IMG/VR virus record: IMGVR_UViG_3300004369_000597
Location: 1 to 54,620 of that record
Source: a virus
Length of the DNA: 54,620 bases
Strand: one strand, 5' to 3'
The notes beneath the pieces are model-generated. The model worked only from the letters and a program-made list of their open reading frames with translations. It was not told the DNA's origin and did no database searches. Below are positions 52,601 through 54,620 of this stretch, piece by piece (within the stretch, counting starts at the first letter, position 1; each line of letters opens with the position of its first letter). A program made the position numbers and the translations under genes.

Positions 52601-52668
52601 TCGGTTGCGAATCGTTCTCTAGGATGAACGTTGGGTTTTTCACCAAAGTAAAATACGTCTCTCAGCAT
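46687..52668 (-). CDS. Giant repeat protein with glycosyltransferase-like C-terminal region
   Basis: 1993 residues. After a divergent head (1-107) come about 18 repeats of about 65 residues, each of the form W-x-I-xx-(N/D)-ID-xxxFDFSWHPD-xxxPPYIY-x-FG-xQW-xxx-GGP-Y-x-V-xGA-xEVKYID. Longer units follow with segments like VVVDHGNKE and YPNMKKTRYLNSW that look like GT-A glycosyltransferase strands. The end has MDIVFLSNGETGAEENWEHL, HYIFQAKNPVNGLIYGHQAM and WRTAFREVIKLL. I recall such proteins in cyanophage genomes with no proven activity. The repeats look like degenerate copies of part of the long unit. It precedes a methyltransferase and follows a carbamoyltransferase. Confidence 0.8.
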   Translation of the reverse strand: MLRDVFYFGEKPNVHPRERFATDIDDARTQCRTSHFWIINEHCDYSVFDWDFDFDFLPDDEVWAEDHNNIWPSLHQKDSGTWLCPKDQSDIRIYRQDVNPVSRKREPNNYWKILDNIDKSKFDFTWHPDPTEPPYIYKWGNKFYPVELQTALEYHTPGNNGHVKYMKEIVELLPNTECLIIHEQVDESKWDLSWRPDPMDDPYIYIWGNKYEPAEIKPTLEYKVLGATEVKYMTNPIPVMPQWDRWEIIEEVENFDFSWRPDPLEPPFIYVFGNHLYEGAVMPTLKYTVPGATEIKYVEDIKPKLASKPELFEHLEDSYGIDYSWRPDPTSPPYIYAWGNQWNEPTDKVSIQFVVEGATEYKYMDERATRRPCMENWITPDKIDHKLFDYSWEPNPNEPAMIHEFATQWQKTGGPCYVVEGATSTKYEDIIKAKALPQKENWKVPANIDTDRFDFSWHPDSTSPLYIYHFATQWALSGGPIYMTPGAEEVKYIDDQTAHATPCKDNWVYDPKLIDENEFDFSWHPYVEDQPYVYVFGTQWQKTGGPVYRTPGVHEGSPVKYIDTRILKANRLPNENAFTVLNNAVIKDFDYSWHPDDTEEAYIYQFGNQYYSAEIMPTVQYRVIGAEQIKYINDIVATLGPNDNWEIPDNIDDTGFDYSWVPNPKDPPYIYEFATQWQKTGGPRYVVEGASEVSYVDSQKVKRLSSKHNWTTINKIDEDSFDWSWHPDATSPPYIYKFPTQWALSGGPVYTVEGATEVKYVEDQVARAIPNKDNWVYDPELVDEDAFDYSWHPYAEDEPYIYVFGTQWQKTGGHIYMTPGVHEGSPRKYIDPRILKSTRLPNPNAKEWGILGNYKVANFEWSWHHDETEEPFIYHFGSKYYPAEKMPVIEYRVEGAKEIKYINDLNDACKLLPRPEMFEHLEDCELEDYAWVPDPDEPPFIYAWGNQWNKPQDKISVTYTVEGATEYKYMDERAIRKPVFDNWQVPENVEHGEFDFSWEPSPYEEPWIYQFGTQWQKTGGPKYIVEGATEVKYIDVEKTVKRKPSRDNWQIPDSVDVDDFDFSWHPDDNDPAYIYQFGTQWALTGGPRYVVKGAKEVKYIEEPLAKARPDKTNWEIPHNIDEDTFDWSWHPYAEDDPFIYQFGTQWQKTGGPRYIVKGAKKVKYIDPRILKAIKVPNPNDPNWNVLNGAQIEYFDWSWHPDHTDGPFIYVFGNQHHNAEEFPTVEYRMPGATEIKYVHDIVAQLEQSKHNWKIAPTCDVNTFDFSWRPSPLAPAYNYQFGTVADQEDGPRYIVDGATETVYKERIQRKSDGISIPKYYITTTLEDLVREHPTEIFWAIRKSIDYTDFDFDWRPAKVQIAWETDYVHVFGSPESATTQTYFVSAKKFLGGFRNFKYVDDQGIDEKSLAKLFVKPDMFYVDRGNKESKERFEKLQTRYPNMKKTRYLNSWVDTVNRCINRSTTDLVWVLNSELDYAEFDFEYYPNPWQMKMVTIFGTQWSHWGTTYLVNRETFGQDTKYIKVIEHLNNLNFVKHIRAKATECVYDIVVVDHGNKETEAVIKQLQAKAPRQNVSYISHSGDYVQDMLQIVDAQPKKKEHYIWVASSICDYNDFDFSYICDPFARDNLHVFPSDKQKFGDTFFMDVNKTRELLENKTITDTLEDYDNVNYNQTLRAKRLRAPVIVSDEDSHVKSIKQLEDFPYSILVSSTDKDLQIIEEEPMSLWTKESKTIIVQSTGATRIVVPKEVKDVVKKELYEYPYIKTANRLALSKPMDIVFLSNGETGAEENWEHLQRITKGLPNRVVRVDGVNGRVQAYHASAEASETPWAFTVFAKLKVSPKFDFNWQPDRMQAPKHYIFQAKNPVNGLIYGHQAMIAYNKKLTLDNPGYGLDFTLDDPHASVELLSGTAMYNTDAFSTWRTAFREVIKLLVDDTEISKERLEVWLNTADPKQDFFQDSIKGALDAEEYFNEVDGDFEKLRLSYEWEWLKQRYEEVSY
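48740..52347 (-). repeat. About 18 tandem 65-residue repeats with four-unit higher order
   Basis: Units fall into types by their central segment: QW-QKTGG, QW-ALSGG, QW-QKTGG with a VHEGSP insertion, and a YYxAE type. The order A-B-C-D recurs three times (about 265 residues, 800 bp per super-unit); units with NQWNxPxDK separate them at two places. This shows expansion by duplication of blocks of four. Confidence 0.85.
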
Positions 52669-52676
52669 ATATGTAC

Positions 52677-54236
52677 TTATGAAATAACACGTGTGCCGTA
52701 AAGTTTTTCAAATCTATCTGCGTCTGATCTATCATTAACCATGGGTTCTCCTCTGATGTTTAATGATGTGTTTAGAAGTATAGGGCAACCTGTTTCTTTG
52801 TACCATGCTTCTAACAATCGTCTAATACCTGTATCGTCTTTAGGAACAGTTTGCACTCTGCTTGTGCCATCAGCATGTATGATAGCAGGGAACTTTTTAG
52901 GATGTCTGCAAGGTGCAACTACTTGCATGTAGGGGGAAGTTTCCCAACCAGGTGGCATAACAAAATAATCGTCCACTAGTTCTTCTAAGATCATAGGAGC
53001 AAACGGTCTAAATTTTTGTCTCTTTTTAATTTCATTTACTTTGTCTTTTATCTTAGGACCTCTAGGGTCTGCTAGTAAACTTCTAGTACCTAATGCTCTG
53101 GGTCCAAACTCTGCTCTACCAGATGCGATACCTACAATCTTTTCTTTCTTTAGTGCTTTAACCATTGCATCTACTGGATACTCACCCGGTATGTTTGTGC
53201 CTAAAAAAGCATTTTTCCAATTTAATTTTTTACCATAATCTAATGCCGCGGCTCCTAATGAGTTACCAGCATCACCTGGATTAGGCATGATCCATATGTT
53301 CTTAAAGTATTCGCCTAGCAATCTGTTTGCTGAACAGTTAAGAGCAACACCACCACCGTATACTAAGTTTCTGCTCTTACCTTTGATCTTTGCTTTGTTC
53401 ATTACAATGTTAATTAATCTTTCAACGTATGCTTGTGATGATGCGGCAATATCAAAGTCGTCTGCACCTTTTAAGAATTCAGGATCAACTCCAATGTGCG
53501 AATTAGTTTTAAAGTCTAATTTTTCCGTGTGGGCTCCAAAGTAATCTTCAAGTTTTTTAGTATGCTTAGGTTCGCCGTATGCAGCCATACCCATTAAAAT
53601 ATATTCTTCATCTAGCGGACGCAAGCCAATTCTATGAGTCATTGCACTATAATACAAACCAATAGAGTTAGGATACTTTAAAGACCACAAACGTTTGTAT
53701 TTTGCATTACCTTTTTTGTCATAGTATGCATGCCATATAGTTGCACTATCTAACTCACCAATAGCATCAATAACAACTACAGTTGCTTCATCATAAGGTG
53801 ATGTTTGAAATCCAGCGGCCGCATGACATTTGTGATGCGTGTGAGTATTAAGGGGCAAAGCATCATAAAAAGGATGTTCAATGAGTAGTTTTGGGTCAAA
53901 CGAATCTAAAATCCACTCATGCAAATAGTCGTGAACTTTAGGTCCTATAAGGTCTTTTGCCATAAACGGACCCAATTTCTGACCTGCTCTAAATTGACGT
54001 ATGGCTTTGAGCCATGGTTTTTCATAATAATTAACAGTTAAATAATCATTCTTTTGATCACAGAAAGAAAGTGCTTCTTCTATAATATCGATACACAGGT
54101 CTTTGTCGTGTTTCTTTTTACTGTATCGTTCACTGTGCCCAGCAAAAAGTATTTCACCATTATCGTCAATTAATGTTACACCGGCGTCATGGAAACCACA
54201 ACTTAGCCCTAAATATTTTCTATTTTTTCTACTCAT
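52677..54236 (-). CDS. Carbamoyltransferase, NodU/CmcH/TobZ family
   Basis: 519 residues. N-terminal YLGLSCGFHDAGVTLI nucleotide/metal-binding fold, the metal-binding His cluster HTHHKCHAAAG, then VYGGGVALNCSANRLL, and the C-terminal block EFGPRALGTRSLLADPRG with LLNTSLNIRGEPMV. These enzymes move a carbamoyl group to a sugar or antibiotic hydroxyl. Carbamoyltransferases of this type are a recurrent accessory gene of T4-like cyanophages. It lies between a small basic 49-aa gene and the giant repeat protein, suggesting a joint glycan-modification role (inference). Confidence 0.93.
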   Translation of the reverse strand: MSRKNRKYLGLSCGFHDAGVTLIDDNGEILFAGHSERYSKKKHDKDLCIDIIEEALSFCDQKNDYLTVNYYEKPWLKAIRQFRAGQKLGPFMAKDLIGPKVHDYLHEWILDSFDPKLLIEHPFYDALPLNTHTHHKCHAAAGFQTSPYDEATVVVIDAIGELDSATIWHAYYDKKGNAKYKRLWSLKYPNSIGLYYSAMTHRIGLRPLDEEYILMGMAAYGEPKHTKKLEDYFGAHTEKLDFKTNSHIGVDPEFLKGADDFDIAASSQAYVERLINIVMNKAKIKGKSRNLVYGGGVALNCSANRLLGEYFKNIWIMPNPGDAGNSLGAAALDYGKKLNWKNAFLGTNIPGEYPVDAMVKALKKEKIVGIASGRAEFGPRALGTRSLLADPRGPKIKDKVNEIKKRQKFRPFAPMILEELVDDYFVMPPGWETSPYMQVVAPCRHPKKFPAIIHADGTSRVQTVPKDDTGIRRLLEAWYKETGCPILLNTSLNIRGEPMVNDRSDADRFEKLYGTRVIS

Positions 54237-54239
54237 ATT

Positions 54240-54389
54240 TTACTTGTAAATAAATGGATCTCGCTTTCTTAATTCTTTAAGTCTGCGTCTATATTCTCGT
54301 TCTCTTTTAAATTTAACATATGGATATTTTAACAAGTCCCATAATTTTCTAAAAAAACGTTTGATCTTTTCTAATAATTTTTTAAACAT
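54240..54389 (-). CDS. Small basic 49-aa protein upstream of carbamoyltransferase
   Basis: ATG 54389 to TAA 54240, starting MFKKLLEKIKRFFRKLWDLL and ending RLKELRKRDPFIYK. An amphipathic, strongly basic helix. I recall small proteins ending in KDPFIY before carbamoyltransferases of marine phages. It ends 3 nt before the carbamoyltransferase ATG and overlaps the upstream 81-aa gene by 19 bp. Membrane association is plausible. Confidence 0.65.
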   Translation of the reverse strand: MFKKLLEKIKRFFRKLWDLLKYPYVKFKREREYRRRLKELRKRDPFIYK

Positions 54390-54616
54390 TTGTTTTCCTC
54401 AATGAACAGTAATAGTTCTTCTGCATATAACATGTGAGGTTCTTTGCCATGATGCCAGTATTTTGCTTTTTCATTGACATATCCCAGACGTTTGTACTTC
54501 GGATAGAAGCCCTCATCTAATTCGTGCATCTGATAGTATTTAGTAGGGTCAACCAATGGCAAAAAATCTTTTATGGCTTCATTGTCTTCAGTATATTGTT
54601 GCATAGAATTACACAT
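54371..54616 (-). CDS. Hypothetical protein at the right edge (possibly partial)
   Basis: 81 residues from ATG 54616, with no stop between it and the right edge of the window, so the true start may lie outside. It has a His/Tyr-rich region (KYWHHGKEPHMLYAEELLLF) and no recognised domain. It overlaps the 49-aa gene by 19 bp in the same direction. Confidence 0.55.
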   Translation of the reverse strand: MCNSMQQYTEDNEAIKDFLPLVDPTKYYQMHELDEGFYPKYKRLGYVNEKAKYWHHGKEPHMLYAEELLLFIEENKCLKNY

Positions 54617-54620
54617 TATA

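Overview
The window looks like part of a large T4-like (Straboviridae-related or 'cyanomyovirus-like') marine myovirus, AT-rich, with nearly all genes on the minus strand and very tight packing. The T4-type core is clear: replicative helicase gp41 (653-2062), primase gp61 (2040-3029), a probable clamp-loader subunit gp62 (9850-10443), UvsW (11132-12586), UvsX (21580-22659), gp32 (22950-23942), large terminase gp17 (27697-29253), a 3'-5' exonuclease (5717-6259) and thymidylate synthase (37633-38463). Around it are small proteins of the kind conserved in marine T4-like phages. Only two convincing genes are on the plus strand (3948-4346, 24300-24713). I recognised no tRNA, no IS element and no CRISPR array.

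The accessory content points to a Gram-negative heterotrophic host rather than a cyanobacterium: no photosynthesis gene is present, but there is a TonB-dependent receptor (12590-14185), two tandem exported cytochrome c/copper type II monooxygenases (16935-19474), a lipoprotein (45120-45626) and a His-rich exported protein (45639-45986). A gammaproteobacterial host is my inference.

Layout by region. 1-3 kb: helicase and primase. 3-6.3 kb: a virion protein, peptide deformylase, a DnaE-C-terminus-like protein and the exonuclease. 6.2-8.8 kb: a radical SAM protein fused to a degenerate 2OG-dioxygenase domain, next to an intact dioxygenase. 8.8-12.6 kb: DNA metabolism genes ending with UvsW. 12.6-19.5 kb: accessory block with the TonB receptor, an AAA+ ATPase and the copper monooxygenases. 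19.5-24 kb: a truncated gene copy, a second radical SAM protein, UvsX and gp32. 24-29.3 kb: holin-like protein, ribosomal protein bL33, a giant acidic protein and terminase. 29.3-37.2 kb: sulfotransferase-like, methyltransferase, FkbH-like HAD, fibre/baseplate genes, holin, sugar aminotransferase and epimerase. 37.2-46 kb: thymidylate synthase, a MoxR/VWA pair, another 2OG oxygenase, a nucleotidyltransferase and exported proteins. 46-54.6 kb: a methyltransferase, a 1993-residue repeat protein and a carbamoyltransferase.

Regulation can be read in part. Six near-consensus sigma70 promoters (-35/-10, 17-bp spacing) precede the AAA+, 112-aa, VWA, MoxR, 93-aa and gp32 genes; five of them share an A-rich AAGG(C)TTGAC core. 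T4-late-like TAAATA boxes precede many structural and accessory genes; at four of them the start codon follows the box by exactly 5 nt, implying leaderless late mRNAs. Four intrinsic terminators sit after the AAA+, gp32, 99-aa and MoxR genes.

The most unusual features are the phage-borne TonB receptor, the paired PHM-like copper monooxygenases with c-type heme sites, the ribosomal protein bL33, the dioxygenase domain that has lost its HxD motif, and the giant protein with nested repeat order. Together they suggest a phage that reshapes the host envelope, small-molecule or glycan chemistry and translation during infection; that combined reading is inference.
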